From the NCBI GenBank assembly GCA_049568075.1, contig CP144911.1: DNA of 64,000 bases; one strand, 5' to 3'. Origin of the DNA: Gottfriedia sp049568075 (GTDB taxonomy: Bacteria > Bacillota > Bacilli > Bacillales > Bacillaceae_G). The notes beneath the pieces were generated by a model, which searched no databases, was not told the DNA's origin, and worked only from the letters and a program-made list of their open reading frames with translations. The translations under genes were made by a program, and so were the position numbers. Positions 44,822-53,906 of the stretch are shown here, in pieces (the stretch's first letter is position 1; every line of letters begins with the position of its first letter).

Positions 44822-46180
44822 TTACATTTCTGTAACTTCAGAAATAGCGCGATAAAGAATATCAATCATCTCATCAAGCTCCGATTCCTTTGAAGCTAAT
44901 GGAGGCATAAATACAATAACATTTCCAAGGGGACGGGTGAGTAGTCCAAGCTCTTTTGCTCTTTTGGTTACTCTCACACCAATTCGTTCGTTCCAATGGA
45001 AAGCTTCTTTAGTATCCTTTGATTTTACTAGTTCAATTCCAATCATCAAACCACTTTGACGTATATCTCCAACATGTTTAAACTCATTAAATTGCATCAG
45101 TTTCTCTTGGACATAAGATGCGATTGTTTCGACATGTTGTAATAATTTCTTTTTATTAAATAAATCTAGATTCGCTAATGCAACAGCGCATCCAAGGGGA
45201 TTACCTGTATAGCTGTGCCCATGAAAAAAAGTTTTTTGTTCTTCATATGTACCTAAAAATGCTTCGTAAATTTTGTTAGTCGTTAAAGTTGCTGCAACTG
45301 GTAAATAGCCACCAGTTAACCCTTTGCCACAAGTTAAAATATCTGGCGTAACTCCTTCTAGTTCACAAGCAAACATTTTACCTGTTCGACCAAATCCTGT
45401 TGCAACTTCATCAGCAATTAACAATACATCGTACTTTATGCATAATTCCTGTATTGCTTTTAAATAGCCTTTTGGCATGACAATAATACCACTAGCTCCT
45501 TGAACAATTGGTTCAATAATTAATGCCGCAATTGAGTTAGCCTTTTCGATGAATAAATTTTCAACCTCTTTTAAATAGGAATTGATTATTTCTTCTTCAG
45601 TTCCCACATATTTAGAACGATAAAGATGTGGATAGGAAACCTTTAAACTTGGAAACATTAACTCGTTATATGCTTGATGATACAAGTCGATTGCCCCTAC
45701 GGACACTGCTCCGATTGTATCTCCGTGATAAGCTTCCTTCATTGTAACAAAAGTATTTTTACCGGATCTTCCTATGTTTCGCCAATATTGATACGCCATT
45801 TTAATCGCAATTTCTACTGAGGTAGCACCTGAGTCTGAATAAAAAACTTTCTCTAATCCGCTTGGAGAGATTTCAACTAGTCTCTCTGCTAAAAGAATTG
45901 CAGGTATATTGGCCATTCCAAGAAGTGTTGAATGGGCAACCTTCTCTAATTGTTCATGAATGGCTTCATTTAATTCTTGAATATTATGACCGTGAACATT
46001 TAACCAAATAGAGGATACACCATCGTAATATTCATTGCCTAATACATCATATAGTTTTCGATCTTTACCATGTGAAATAATTAGCGGATCTTCGTTTAAA
46101 TAATCCTTCATTTGAGTAAAAGGGTGCCAAAGATATTGTTTATTTTTTTTAGATAAATCTTGATAGAGTTCATGGTTCAT
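44822..46180 (-). CDS. bioA: Adenosylmethionine-8-amino-7-oxononanoate aminotransferase BioA
   Basis: A 452-aa PLP-dependent class III aminotransferase that converts KAPA to DAPA in biotin synthesis. Diagnostic parts are LWHPFTQMKDY (the WxPxxxM/Y start of BioA), SDSGATSVEIAIKMAYQYW, AYHGDTIGAVSVG, LIADEVATGFGRTG and the PLP lysine in LTCGKGLTGGYLP. It is transcribed away from bioYDB with a BirA-type operator 20 bp before its start. A run of six G upstream of the ATG (as GGGGGG A A C) is its ribosome binding site. Confidence 0.94.
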   Translation of the reverse strand: MNHELYQDLSKKNKQYLWHPFTQMKDYLNEDPLIISHGKDRKLYDVLGNEYYDGVSSIWLNVHGHNIQELNEAIHEQLEKVAHSTLLGMANIPAILLAERLVEISPSGLEKVFYSDSGATSVEIAIKMAYQYWRNIGRSGKNTFVTMKEAYHGDTIGAVSVGAIDLYHQAYNELMFPSLKVSYPHLYRSKYVGTEEEIINSYLKEVENLFIEKANSIAALIIEPIVQGASGIIVMPKGYLKAIQELCIKYDVLLIADEVATGFGRTGKMFACELEGVTPDILTCGKGLTGGYLPVAATLTTNKIYEAFLGTYEEQKTFFHGHSYTGNPLGCAVALANLDLFNKKKLLQHVETIASYVQEKLMQFNEFKHVGDIRQSGLMIGIELVKSKDTKEAFHWNERIGVRVTKRAKELGLLTRPLGNVIVFMPPLASKESELDEMIDILYRAISEVTEM

Positions 46181-46200
46181 ATATGTTCCCCCCCTGTTTT

Positions 46201-46236
46201 ATATGTTAACCTTATATAATAGTTTGGTTGACATAT
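46201..46236. promoter_or_regulatory. BirA-type biotin operator and divergent promoters
   Basis: ATATGTTAACC (46201-46211) and GGTTGACATAT (46226-46236) form an 11-bp inverted repeat with one mismatch and a 14-bp spacer, the usual form of the biotin operator. The right arm contains TTGACA, the -35 of a + strand promoter (-10 TTAATT at 46251, 17-bp spacer). On the - strand TTGAAA (46243-46238) and TATTAT flank the operator for bioA. Biotin-loaded BirA should therefore shut both directions. Confidence 0.85.
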
Positions 46237-46264
46237 ATTTCAATTGCATGTTAATTTAATTTTG

Positions 46265-46299
46265 TGAGTTTGTCAAATTTTGCTAAATTATCAAACTCA
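46265..46299. promoter_or_regulatory. Second inverted repeat upstream of bioY
   Basis: TGAGTTTG (46265-46272) and CAAACTCA (46292-46299) are perfect inverted arms 19 bp apart, 21 bp before bioY. The sequence is not BirA-like. In RNA it would be a stem-loop in the bioY leader; its role is not known. Confidence 0.5.
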
Positions 46300-46320
46300 T
46301 AAACTAATAGGGGGGATACG

Positions 46321-46893
46321 ATGCAAAATAGAACTTTATCACTAACAGTAATCTCATTATTTGCCTCACTAACATCGATCGGAGCCTTTATAAAGATTCC
46401 TTTACCAGTGATTCCTTTTACGCTTCAAATTCTTTTCGTGTTTTTAGCAGGCTGCCTTTTAGGAAGTAAAAAGGGGATGATGAGTCAACTACTGTATGTT
46501 GGAATTGGATTAATCGGAATACCAGTATTTGCTTCGGGTGGCGGACCTGAATATGTTTTAAAACCAACATTTGGCTATTTAATCGGTTTCATTATTGCTG
46601 CGTTTGTAATTGGATCAATTGTTGAAAAAACAAAGAAACCAAAACTTAAGAATTTTATTTTTGCTAATGTAATCGGATTAATTATTGTTTATATTTTAGG
46701 CATTACATATGTATATATTTCATTAAACACTTGGTTAGATAGTCCCGTTTCATTAAAAGAAGTTCTTATGATGGGACTCGTATATAGTATTGGACAAGAT
46801 TTATTACTAGCTGTTTTTGGGGGAGTATTAGCGGTGCGCCTACATTCCCATTTTGCAAAAGCTAGAGAAAATGAAAAAAAGGTGGCTGCTTAA
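46321..46893 (+). CDS. bioY: Biotin transporter BioY
   Basis: A 190-aa membrane protein, the substrate-binding S component of the biotin ECF transporter, with six TM helices. The start FASLTSIGAFIKIPLPVIPFTLQILFVFLAGCLLGSKKGMMSQLLYVGIGLIGIPVFASGGG is the BioY signature. The energising EcfA/T proteins are not in the window. ATG follows AGGGGGGA. First gene of bioY-bioD-bioB. Confidence 0.94.
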   Translation: MQNRTLSLTVISLFASLTSIGAFIKIPLPVIPFTLQILFVFLAGCLLGSKKGMMSQLLYVGIGLIGIPVFASGGGPEYVLKPTFGYLIGFIIAAFVIGSIVEKTKKPKLKNFIFANVIGLIIVYILGITYVYISLNTWLDSPVSLKEVLMMGLVYSIGQDLLLAVFGGVLAVRLHSHFAKARENEKKVAA

Positions 46894-46894
46894 G

Positions 46895-47581
46895 ATGGGA
46901 AAAGGATATTTTGTTACTGGTATCGATACGAATATTGGAAAAACTTATGTTACTGCCCAAATGGTGGATTGCTTGCAGAAAAAAGGAATTGATGCAATAC
47001 CCTATAAACCAATACAAAGTGGAGTCGTTAATATTAACGATAGACTCATAGGGGAAGATACAGCCTTTTATAAAGAGAAGCTAGAACTAACAGAAGAGCA
47101 TGATTACTACAGTACATATACATTGAAAACACCAGTCTCACCACATTTAGCTAGTAAACTAGAAGATGTCTATATTGATGAGCAAGTTATTTTAGAAAAA
47201 TATAAGCAATTAGAAAATAAGCATGATGTTGTTTTTGTTGAAGGAGCGGGTGGAGTTGCGGTTCCGTTAAAAGAAAATTTTGGAACGATTGATTTAATAA
47301 AACTATTAAACTTACCAGTAATCCTTGTTACATCATTAAAGCTAGGAACAATTAATCATACTGTATTAACAACTGAATATTTAAAATCACATCAAATTAA
47401 TCTAATGGGATTATTAATTAATAAAGTACCATCAGTTATGGGTGAAATGGAAAAAGATAATTTAGTTATGCTAGAAAAATTAACAGGTCATAACGTTCTT
47501 GGTGTTATACCGGAGCAGATGGATTTTTTTACAGAAACATCTATTTTAGAATTCCAAGAATTATTAACGAAAAATCAATGA
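46895..47581 (+). CDS. bioD: Dethiobiotin synthetase BioD
   Basis: A 228-aa ATP-dependent enzyme that closes the ureido ring of dethiobiotin from DAPA and CO2. The P-loop is TGIDTNIGKTYV, the substrate lysine is in YKPIQSG, and VEGAGGVAVPL is the conserved strand. I chose ATG 46895, one base after the bioY stop, with GGTGG upstream; an earlier in-frame ATG at 46853 lies inside bioY. Confidence 0.93.
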   Translation: MGKGYFVTGIDTNIGKTYVTAQMVDCLQKKGIDAIPYKPIQSGVVNINDRLIGEDTAFYKEKLELTEEHDYYSTYTLKTPVSPHLASKLEDVYIDEQVILEKYKQLENKHDVVFVEGAGGVAVPLKENFGTIDLIKLLNLPVILVTSLKLGTINHTVLTTEYLKSHQINLMGLLINKVPSVMGEMEKDNLVMLEKLTGHNVLGVIPEQMDFFTETSILEFQELLTKNQ

Positions 47582-47597
47582 AATGGTGAGTGATGAT

Positions 47598-48593
47598 ATG
47601 AATTGGACTAAATTAGCGCAAGAGGTTATTTTAGGTAAAGAAATTTCAGATGAGGAAGCTTTAAGCATCTTGTCATGTGAAGATGATAAATTACTTTCAC
47701 TTTTAAACGGTGCATTTATCATAAGGAAACATTATTATGGAAAAAAAGTTAAACTTAATATGATCATTAATGCTAAAAGTGGTTATTGTCCTGAGGATTG
47801 CGGTTATTGTTCCCAGTCTTCAATTTCTAGTGCACCGATTGAGAAATATCCTTTTCTATCTAAAGAAGAAATTCTTGATGGGGCAAAGCGTGCTTTTGAA
47901 TTAAAAGCAGGTACATATTGCATTGTTGCAAGTGGGCGCGGACCAACGAATCGAGATGTAAATGTAGTAACGGATGCAGTTAAGGAAATTAAAGAATTGT
48001 ATGGTTTGAAAGTATGTGCGTGTTTAGGACTTATTAAGGATCATCAAGCAAATGAACTTAAAGAAGCAGGTGTTGATCGATATAATCATAATTTAAATAC
48101 ATCAGCTGAGCACCATAATTATATTACGACAACTCATACATATCAGGACCGAATCGATACGGTTGAGAAAGTTAAACAGTCAGGTATATCTCCATGTTCA
48201 GGAGCTATTATAGGGATGAAAGAAACAAAACAAGATGTTATTTCAATCGCGAGGTCATTACGACAATTGGATGCAGATTCCATTCCGGTAAACTTTTTAC
48301 ATGCTATTGATGGAACGAAACTAGAAGGCGTGAACGAATTAAATCCGCGTTATTGTTTAAAAGTATTAGCACTATTCCGCTTTATTAATCCAACGAAAGA
48401 AATTCGAATTTCTGGAGGACGAGAAGTAAATCTGCGCAGTTTACAACCACTAGGACTGTATGCTGCAAATAGTATTTTTATAGGTGATTATTTGACTACG
48501 GAAGGTCAGGAGACAAATAGTGACCATGCAATGCTAGAAGATTTAGGGTTTGAGATTGAATTGGTTGGAAAACAAGAAGAGATATTTTCATAA
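47598..48593 (+). CDS. bioB: Biotin synthase BioB
   Basis: A 331-aa radical-SAM enzyme that inserts sulfur into dethiobiotin. The SAM cluster motif CxxxCxxC is CPEDCGYC, followed by SQSS; the [2Fe-2S] ligands include C in CIVASGRG, VCACLGL and SPCSGAIIGM, and the arginine in RISGGREVN. ATG at 47598 has GGTGAG at proper spacing and is preferred to ATG 47583. A terminator ends the operon. No bioF, bioW or bioC is present, so KAPA must come from genes elsewhere or be taken up. Confidence 0.94.
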   Translation: MNWTKLAQEVILGKEISDEEALSILSCEDDKLLSLLNGAFIIRKHYYGKKVKLNMIINAKSGYCPEDCGYCSQSSISSAPIEKYPFLSKEEILDGAKRAFELKAGTYCIVASGRGPTNRDVNVVTDAVKEIKELYGLKVCACLGLIKDHQANELKEAGVDRYNHNLNTSAEHHNYITTTHTYQDRIDTVEKVKQSGISPCSGAIIGMKETKQDVISIARSLRQLDADSIPVNFLHAIDGTKLEGVNELNPRYCLKVLALFRFINPTKEIRISGGREVNLRSLQPLGLYAANSIFIGDYLTTEGQETNSDHAMLEDLGFEIELVGKQEEIFS

Positions 48594-48596
48594 TAA

Positions 48597-48636
48597 AAAA
48601 AAACGAAAATCTTAAAAATGAGATTTTCGTTTTTTG
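48597..48636. terminator. Terminator between bioB and the convergent pgmB-like gene
   Basis: AAACGAAAATCT pairs with AGATTTTCGTTT, followed by TTT; A run on the other side. Confidence 0.85.
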
Positions 48637-48671
48637 GGGTTATATAGATGAACAAGTTATTCTTATATAAT

Positions 48672-49343
48672 TTATGATGCTGAATACTTATCAATAATTC
48701 TATTAAGCTCTAATTCTTCTGTTGATGATAAAACAAAATTAGCATGGCTTAAAATTGTAGAATCTCCAATTGCAATAGAGAACATATTTGCAGCATTAAT
48801 TGCTTCAACTCCTGCAGATGCATCCTCCACACCGATACAGTTTTCAGGGTTAGCCGAAACTGCATTAGCAGCTTTTAGAAATACCTCTGGATCTGGTTTT
48901 GAATTGACGACCGTTGCAGCGTCAACAATATGATCAAAATACGAGGTAATTCCTAAAGCATTAGCAACCATTAATGCATTCTTTGAAGCCGAAGCCATCG
49001 CAATTTTAATGCCTGCTTTCTTGATTTGAAGTAAGAAAGATTCAATTCCTGGTAATAGGTCCTTTTCAGAAATATTACGGATTAGTTCAACATAATGAGC
49101 ATTCTTTTTCGTTGCTAACTCATCTTTTGCAGCTTCGGAGAAATCATTTTGTCTTTCTCCTAATTCTAGGATTCTTTCTAATGAATCTGTTCGGCTTACT
49201 CCTTTTAGCGTTTCATTAAACTCTCGGTCAAAAGGAATTCCTAAATCTTCACCTAGTTTTTTCCATGCTAAATAATGAAATTCAGCAGTATCCGTAATTA
49301 CGCCATCTAAGTCAAAAATAATCGCTTCAATTTGTTTATTCAA
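48672..49343 (-). CDS. pgmB: Beta-phosphoglucomutase (YcjU-like)
   Basis: A 223-aa HAD-superfamily mutase that turns beta-glucose 1-phosphate into glucose 6-phosphate. Motifs are FDLDGVITDTAEFHYLAWK (nucleophile and acid/base Asp), the cap loop GVSRTDSLERIL, MASASKN and NSKPDPEVF, GVEDASAGVEA. It lies 22 nt after lacI. Its partner is the GH65 phosphorylase of the divergent operon, which makes beta-glucose 1-phosphate; the E. coli counterpart is YcjU. Confidence 0.92.
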   Translation of the reverse strand: MNKQIEAIIFDLDGVITDTAEFHYLAWKKLGEDLGIPFDREFNETLKGVSRTDSLERILELGERQNDFSEAAKDELATKKNAHYVELIRNISEKDLLPGIESFLLQIKKAGIKIAMASASKNALMVANALGITSYFDHIVDAATVVNSKPDPEVFLKAANAVSANPENCIGVEDASAGVEAINAANMFSIAIGDSTILSHANFVLSSTEELELNRIIDKYSAS

Positions 49344-49365
49344 AATGGTACCCCCGTTACTTCAA

Positions 49366-50385
49366 TCAATTTATTTTGGCAACTGATTTTCGTTCGACCA
49401 GCTTTGTTGGAACAATAATGTGCTCTGATTTTTCAGGTTCATTTTTTATTCGCTTAAACAGTAGGTCTGTAGCTATTTCACCAAGCTTCATAATCGGAAT
49501 TTCAATCCCAGTTAGAGGTGGTGAGAATAAAGGTGAAAAAATGCCATTATTATATCCAATAATTGATATATCTTTTGGAATAGATATTCCTAACTTTGCA
49601 GTTGTATTATAGAGTCCAATAACCTTTAGATCATCTATCGCAAAAATTGCAGTAGGTAAATCTTTTGATTTCAAAAGTGATTCGGAAACTTCATATGCAC
49701 TTTCCATTGTATAACCACTATCAATAATTCGATCAGGGCGAAGTGGAATTCCGTTATCAACTAAACATTTTTTATATCCTTCCAATCTGTCAATCGATAC
49801 ATGGTAATCGAGAGAAGAATGAAGACATGCAATGTCAGTGTGTCCTTGATCGATTAAGTGTTGGACTAATTGATAACTATCATTAAAATTATCAGTATCC
49901 ACTGAATAAATATGTTGATAATTTCCTTCAACTCTTCCAATAACTACTACTGGAATTTCATATTTATCTAATTCTTTGAAAAAGTCTTCATTGGCAGGTG
50001 AACTCAGCATTAGAATTCCCTTAATCATTTTCCCTCGAATTTTCTCGATACATTTATTTAATTCATCTTTGCTATTTTTAGATGTTTGGATAATGACATC
50101 GAAATTTTCTACTTCTGATCTCGTTGAAATAGAGTGAATAATTTCAGAAAAAAACGTGTTTCCGGCAGTTGTTTTCGTAGAACGAGACATCACCAATATT
50201 GCATCAAAGCCTGATGATGTAAGTGCTCGAGCTAATTTGTTTGGCTGATAATTTAATTCTTCAATTGCCTTCATTACTCGATTTCGACTTTCTTCTGAAA
50301 TATTATCTTTATTATTTAGCACTCGAGATACAGTGGACTTTGAAACGTTAGCTACACGAGCAATATCATAAATTGTAGGGCCCAT
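49366..50385 (-). CDS. LacI family transcriptional regulator of the sugar locus (YcjW counterpart)
   Basis: A 339-aa LacI/GalR repressor. The HTH and hinge are TIYDIARVANVSKSTVSRVLNNKDNISEESRNRVMKAIEELNYQPNKLARAL, followed by a periplasmic-binding-protein-like sugar domain (about 60-335). It forms an operon with pgmB and is divergent from the phosphorylase/ABC operon. Three repeats of a TGGGAGCGnTACCA-type site in the intergenic region are its likely operators. E. coli has the LacI-type YcjW at the corresponding cluster. ATG after ATGGAG at 8 nt. Confidence 0.92.
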   Translation of the reverse strand: MGPTIYDIARVANVSKSTVSRVLNNKDNISEESRNRVMKAIEELNYQPNKLARALTSSGFDAILVMSRSTKTTAGNTFFSEIIHSISTRSEVENFDVIIQTSKNSKDELNKCIEKIRGKMIKGILMLSSPANEDFFKELDKYEIPVVVIGRVEGNYQHIYSVDTDNFNDSYQLVQHLIDQGHTDIACLHSSLDYHVSIDRLEGYKKCLVDNGIPLRPDRIIDSGYTMESAYEVSESLLKSKDLPTAIFAIDDLKVIGLYNTTAKLGISIPKDISIIGYNNGIFSPLFSPPLTGIEIPIMKLGEIATDLLFKRIKNEPEKSEHIIVPTKLVERKSVAKIN

Positions 50386-50419
50386 TTGTATACTCCATTC
50401 TGGTTTAAAGTAATTTTAG

Positions 50420-50433
50420 TAAAAACGTTTACA
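50420..50433 (-). promoter_or_regulatory. cre-like site before lacI
   Basis: On the - strand TGTAAACGTTTTTA matches the cre consensus at 13 of 14 positions, about 35 bp before the lacI start. It could also be bound by the LacI protein itself. Confidence 0.55.
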
Positions 50434-50520
50434 TTTTATCGCTATTAATTATTTTAAAAAAATTATGATCATATAACATTTAAAAAAATATATCAAAATA
50501 TTTTTTTGTGACTTATAGCT

Positions 50521-50534
50521 AGGAGCGGCTTCCA
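50521..50534 (+). promoter_or_regulatory. Putative LacI operator O1
   Basis: AGGAGCGGCTTCCA shares GGAGCG and the final CCA with the two promoter-proximal sites, with the middle altered. It lies about 290 bp upstream, where a looping operator could sit. Confidence 0.45.
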
Positions 50535-50777
50535 AAAAAATATTGTTCATAATATACATTGATAGTAACGATTTATTTTAAAATTTGTCAAGACTGTGAA
50601 CAGCGAATAGTAAAATTAAACTTGTTTCATGTTGTAATTATTACAAGGGCAATTATAGGGAGAATAGGAAAAAGTAGCAATACTAAATGGTGAGTAATAA
50701 AAATAAAACGTAATAAATTATTCTATTAAAGTAAATAGAGTGTAAATAAAAAAATAAATTTTTATAAATATTTTAAA

Positions 50778-50806
50778 TTGACAGTAAGCGCTTTCTATAA
50801 TATATT
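50778..50806 (+). promoter_or_regulatory. Promoter of the sugar operon with cre in the spacer
   Basis: TTGACA (50778-50783), a 17-bp spacer and TATATT (50801-50806) make a good sigma-A promoter. The spacer contains AGTAAGCGCTTTCT (50783-50796), a 13 of 14 cre match, so CcpA should block RNA polymerase when better sugars are present. The 50386-50777 stretch upstream has no gene. Confidence 0.8.
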
Positions 50807-50811
50807 GAATT

Positions 50812-50825
50812 TGGGAGCGGTACCA
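50812..50825 (+). promoter_or_regulatory. Putative LacI operator O2 at the transcription start
   Basis: TGGGAGCGGTACCA is a LacI/GalR-style imperfect palindrome (TGGnAnCGnTnCCA) covering the predicted +1. Confidence 0.7.
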
Positions 50826-50854
50826 AACGTGTACCAACTTTTTTTACATCTCTG

Positions 50855-50868
50855 TGGGAGCGATACCA
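50855..50868 (+). promoter_or_regulatory. Putative LacI operator O3 in the leader
   Basis: TGGGAGCGATACCA differs from O2 by one base and is 43 bp downstream (about four helical turns), just before the ribosome binding site. Confidence 0.7.
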
Positions 50869-50882
50869 CAAGGAGGGATCAT

Positions 50883-52565
50883 ATGAGTAAAATAAAAGAA
50901 AGATTAGCTTTTATTTATAAAAATGAAGATATAAAACAGATTAATAGCATAATAGAGAAACGAATTGAAGAAGCTAAATTGAACATTACTAAAAAAAGAA
51001 AACAAAATTGGGATGAGTCAGATGTTGTTTTAATTACTTATGGCGATCAGTTTCAAGAAGATGGAAAACCAACATTAGAAACATTTAAAAAAATGTTTGA
51101 TGAACATTTAGCTAATAAATTTGAACTTGTTCATATTTTACCTTTTTATCCTTATACATCAGATGATGGTTTTTCAGTAGTTGACTATAAAAAAGTTAAT
51201 CCTGAATTAGGAGATTGGTCACATATTGAGAATTTATCAAAATCAACGAGAATCATGTTTGATTATGTATGTAATCACATTTCTAGTAAGAGTGAATGGT
51301 TCCAAGGCTATTTGAATGGTGATTCAAAATATAAAGATTACTTCGTCGAAATGGATCCATCAATTGATTTAAGCTCAGTAACTAGACCTAGAGCACTTCC
51401 ATTGCTATCAAAGTTTAATTTAGCGAATGGTGAGGAAAAATACATTTGGACAACATTTAGTGACGATCAAATTGATTTGAACTTTAGTAATCCACAAGTT
51501 TTATTAGATATGGTTGATGTTTTACTGTTTTACCTGGAACAAGGAGCAGAATATGTAAGACTTGATGCTGTAGGATATATGTGGAAGGAAGTTGGAACTT
51601 CTTGTATCCACCTAGAAAAGACGCATGAAATCGTTAAATTATTCCGTGATTTATTAGATGAAGCTGCAAAAGGCACAGTAATGATTACTGAAACAAATGT
51701 ACCTCATTTGGATAATATTTCTTATTTCGGTAACGGACATGATGAAGCGCATATGGTTTACCAATTTCCACTGCCTCCATTAGTTTTATACTCACTTCAT
51801 AAAGGAAATGGAAGTGCATTAACAAATTGGGCAAAAAATCTTGAAGGATCTGGAGAAGAAACAACGTTCTTCAACTTCTTGGCTTCTCATGATGGAATTG
51901 GTTTAAATCCGATTCGTGGGATTATTCCTGAAGAAGAAATACTTTCATTAGTAGAAGATTTAAAAGTAGAAGGTGCACTTGTAAATTATAAGAAAAATTC
52001 AGATGGTACTGAAAGTCCATATGAAATTAATGTAACTTACTTAGATGCTTTAAATAAACAATCATCTAGTGATGAACTAAGAGTAAAGAAATTCTTATTG
52101 GCACATTCAATTTTACTAACATTCCAAGGAGTACCAGCAATTTATATTCAAAGTATGCTTGGTTCAAGAAATGATTATGCAGGTGTTGAAAGAACAGGTA
52201 TGAATCGTTCGATTAATCGTCAAAAATATTCATTTGTTGAAATTGAAAATGAATTAAATGAAGTTGGATCATTAAGAAATAAGATTTTTACAGAACTTAC
52301 AAATATTATTCGAATACGTAAAGAAGAAAAACTATTTAATCCGAATACAAAAATGGAAGTACTTGATCTGAACGAAAATGTATTCGCTATTAAACGAGTA
52401 GATGAAGAAGATAGCATTGTCATTCTTCATAATCTTTCAAATGAAAAAGTTATATGCAGTTTCAATGGAAAATATTTAAATATTTTAACTGAAGAAGTTG
52501 AAGAATTTAATGAATCTATTTCTTTAGATCCATATCAATACATTTGGTTAAAACCAGTAAATTAG
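50883..52565 (+). CDS. GH13_18 sugar phosphorylase (YcjM-like, probably glucosylglycerate phosphorylase)
   Basis: A 560-aa alpha-amylase-fold enzyme that uses phosphate to release alpha-glucose 1-phosphate. The nucleophile is D228 in YVRLDAVGYMWKEVGT, the acid/base E270 in MITETNVPH and the stabiliser D337 in FLASHDGIGLNP. Sucrose phosphorylases share these motifs but are shorter (about 490-500 aa). The length and the gene order match E. coli YcjM, reported as 2-O-alpha-glucosylglycerate phosphorylase, and a glycerate kinase ends this operon. ATG 50883 follows AAGGAGGGATC; an upstream in-frame ATG-like start lies within the promoter. First gene of the sugar operon. Confidence 0.87.
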   Translation: MSKIKERLAFIYKNEDIKQINSIIEKRIEEAKLNITKKRKQNWDESDVVLITYGDQFQEDGKPTLETFKKMFDEHLANKFELVHILPFYPYTSDDGFSVVDYKKVNPELGDWSHIENLSKSTRIMFDYVCNHISSKSEWFQGYLNGDSKYKDYFVEMDPSIDLSSVTRPRALPLLSKFNLANGEEKYIWTTFSDDQIDLNFSNPQVLLDMVDVLLFYLEQGAEYVRLDAVGYMWKEVGTSCIHLEKTHEIVKLFRDLLDEAAKGTVMITETNVPHLDNISYFGNGHDEAHMVYQFPLPPLVLYSLHKGNGSALTNWAKNLEGSGEETTFFNFLASHDGIGLNPIRGIIPEEEILSLVEDLKVEGALVNYKKNSDGTESPYEINVTYLDALNKQSSSDELRVKKFLLAHSILLTFQGVPAIYIQSMLGSRNDYAGVERTGMNRSINRQKYSFVEIENELNEVGSLRNKIFTELTNIIRIRKEEKLFNPNTKMEVLDLNENVFAIKRVDEEDSIVILHNLSNEKVICSFNGKYLNILTEEVEEFNESISLDPYQYIWLKPVN

Positions 52566-52576
52566 GAGGAAGAACA

Positions 52577-53863
52577 ATGAAGAAATTTCTAAGTATGTTC
52601 TTGGTTTTAATGTTAGCTGTTGGATTAACAGCTTGTGGTGGTAAAAAAGAGGATGGTAAAGTAACGATTGAATTTATGCATTCTTCTGTTGAACAAGAAA
52701 GATTAGCGGTTATTACAGACTTAATTTCAAAATTTGAAAAAGCAAATCCAAATATTAAAGTAAAGCAAGTTCCAGTTGAGGAAGATGCTTATAATACAAA
52801 GGTTGTAACGTTAGCAAGCTCTGGTAAACTTCCAGCAGTAATTGAAGTTGGACAAGACTATGCAAAAGTTATGGACAAAGATGAATTAATTGATAAAGAT
52901 GCAGTTAAATCAGTCATCTCTAAAGTTGGAGAAGATAAGTATTATGAAGGTGCGTTAAAGCTTTTAAAAACTGAGGACGGCAAAAATTATACAGGTGTAC
53001 CAATTAGTGGTTGGGTTCAAGGAATTTGGTATAACAAGCAAATGCTTGAGGATAAAGGATTCGCAGAACCTAAAAACTGGGATGATGTTTTAAAGATTGC
53101 AAAGGCATTTACGAATAGTGGAAGTAAAAAATACGGTATTGCACTTCCAACTGTTGAAGGTGGTTTTTCTGAGCAAGCCTTCTCACAATTTGCTTTATCA
53201 AATAATGCAAATATGTTCGATAGCAAAGGTAATTTAACATTAGATACACCTGAAATGAAAGAAGCTGTAAGTTACTACAAAGAATTATCAAAATACACAA
53301 TGCCAGGTTCTAATGATGTTACTGAAGTAAAAGATGCGTTTATGAATGGAACTGCTCCAATGGCCGTTTACTCAACTTATATTCTTCCTTCAGTATATGA
53401 AGAAGGAAAAACAAACAATATTGGATTTGTCATTCCAACTGAAAAAACAAAAGCAGTTTATGGAACAGTATCTGCTTACACGATTTCTTCTGGTTTAGAT
53501 GATGACCAAAAAGCTGCAGCAGAAAAATTAGTAGAGTTTATGGCAAAACCTGAAAATAATACGAAGTTAGTATTAATGTCCCCAGGTGGATCTCAACCAG
53601 TAAATAAAGATGTAACAGAAAGCAAAGAATATAAAGAAAATAAAGTTGTCAATTCATTTGGTGAGCTTTCAACTGAAATCGCAAGCGCGTTTGATAACAT
53701 TCAAGTATTTGGTCTTGTTGATAACAAGAACTTCTTAAAAATGGGTGATGTTACAAGTTCAGGAGCAGTTGCCAAGTTAATTAATGAAGTGACTGTTGGT
53801 GGAAAAAGCGTAGATTCTGCTATTAAAGAAGCGGGAGAAAAATTAAAAGGTGTAATAAAATAA
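52577..53863 (+). CDS. ABC sugar transporter substrate-binding lipoprotein (YcjN-like)
   Basis: A 428-aa extracellular binding protein of the family 1 (MalE-like) type. The lipobox is VGLTACGG with C20 as lipidation site after a basic, hydrophobic leader. WVQGIWYNKQMLEDKGFAEPKNWDDVLKIAKAF is the typical hinge stretch. ATG 52577 follows AGGAGGAAG, 11 nt after the phosphorylase stop. It should deliver an oligosaccharide or glycoside to the two permeases downstream. A big hairpin follows the gene. Confidence 0.92.
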   Translation: MKKFLSMFLVLMLAVGLTACGGKKEDGKVTIEFMHSSVEQERLAVITDLISKFEKANPNIKVKQVPVEEDAYNTKVVTLASSGKLPAVIEVGQDYAKVMDKDELIDKDAVKSVISKVGEDKYYEGALKLLKTEDGKNYTGVPISGWVQGIWYNKQMLEDKGFAEPKNWDDVLKIAKAFTNSGSKKYGIALPTVEGGFSEQAFSQFALSNNANMFDSKGNLTLDTPEMKEAVSYYKELSKYTMPGSNDVTEVKDAFMNGTAPMAVYSTYILPSVYEEGKTNNIGFVIPTEKTKAVYGTVSAYTISSGLDDDQKAAAEKLVEFMAKPENNTKLVLMSPGGSQPVNKDVTESKEYKENKVVNSFGELSTEIASAFDNIQVFGLVDNKNFLKMGDVTSSGAVAKLINEVTVGGKSVDSAIKEAGEKLKGVIK

Positions 53864-53906
53864 TTACTTTTAATACCAAGTATTAATTATTTGATTCTTA
53901 ATTACT

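Noticed and set aside
50883..52565. Plain sucrose phosphorylase
   Set aside because: Sequence motifs alone allow it, but the protein is longer than sucrose phosphorylases and its neighbours match the ycj cluster plus glycerate kinase, not a sucrose locus.
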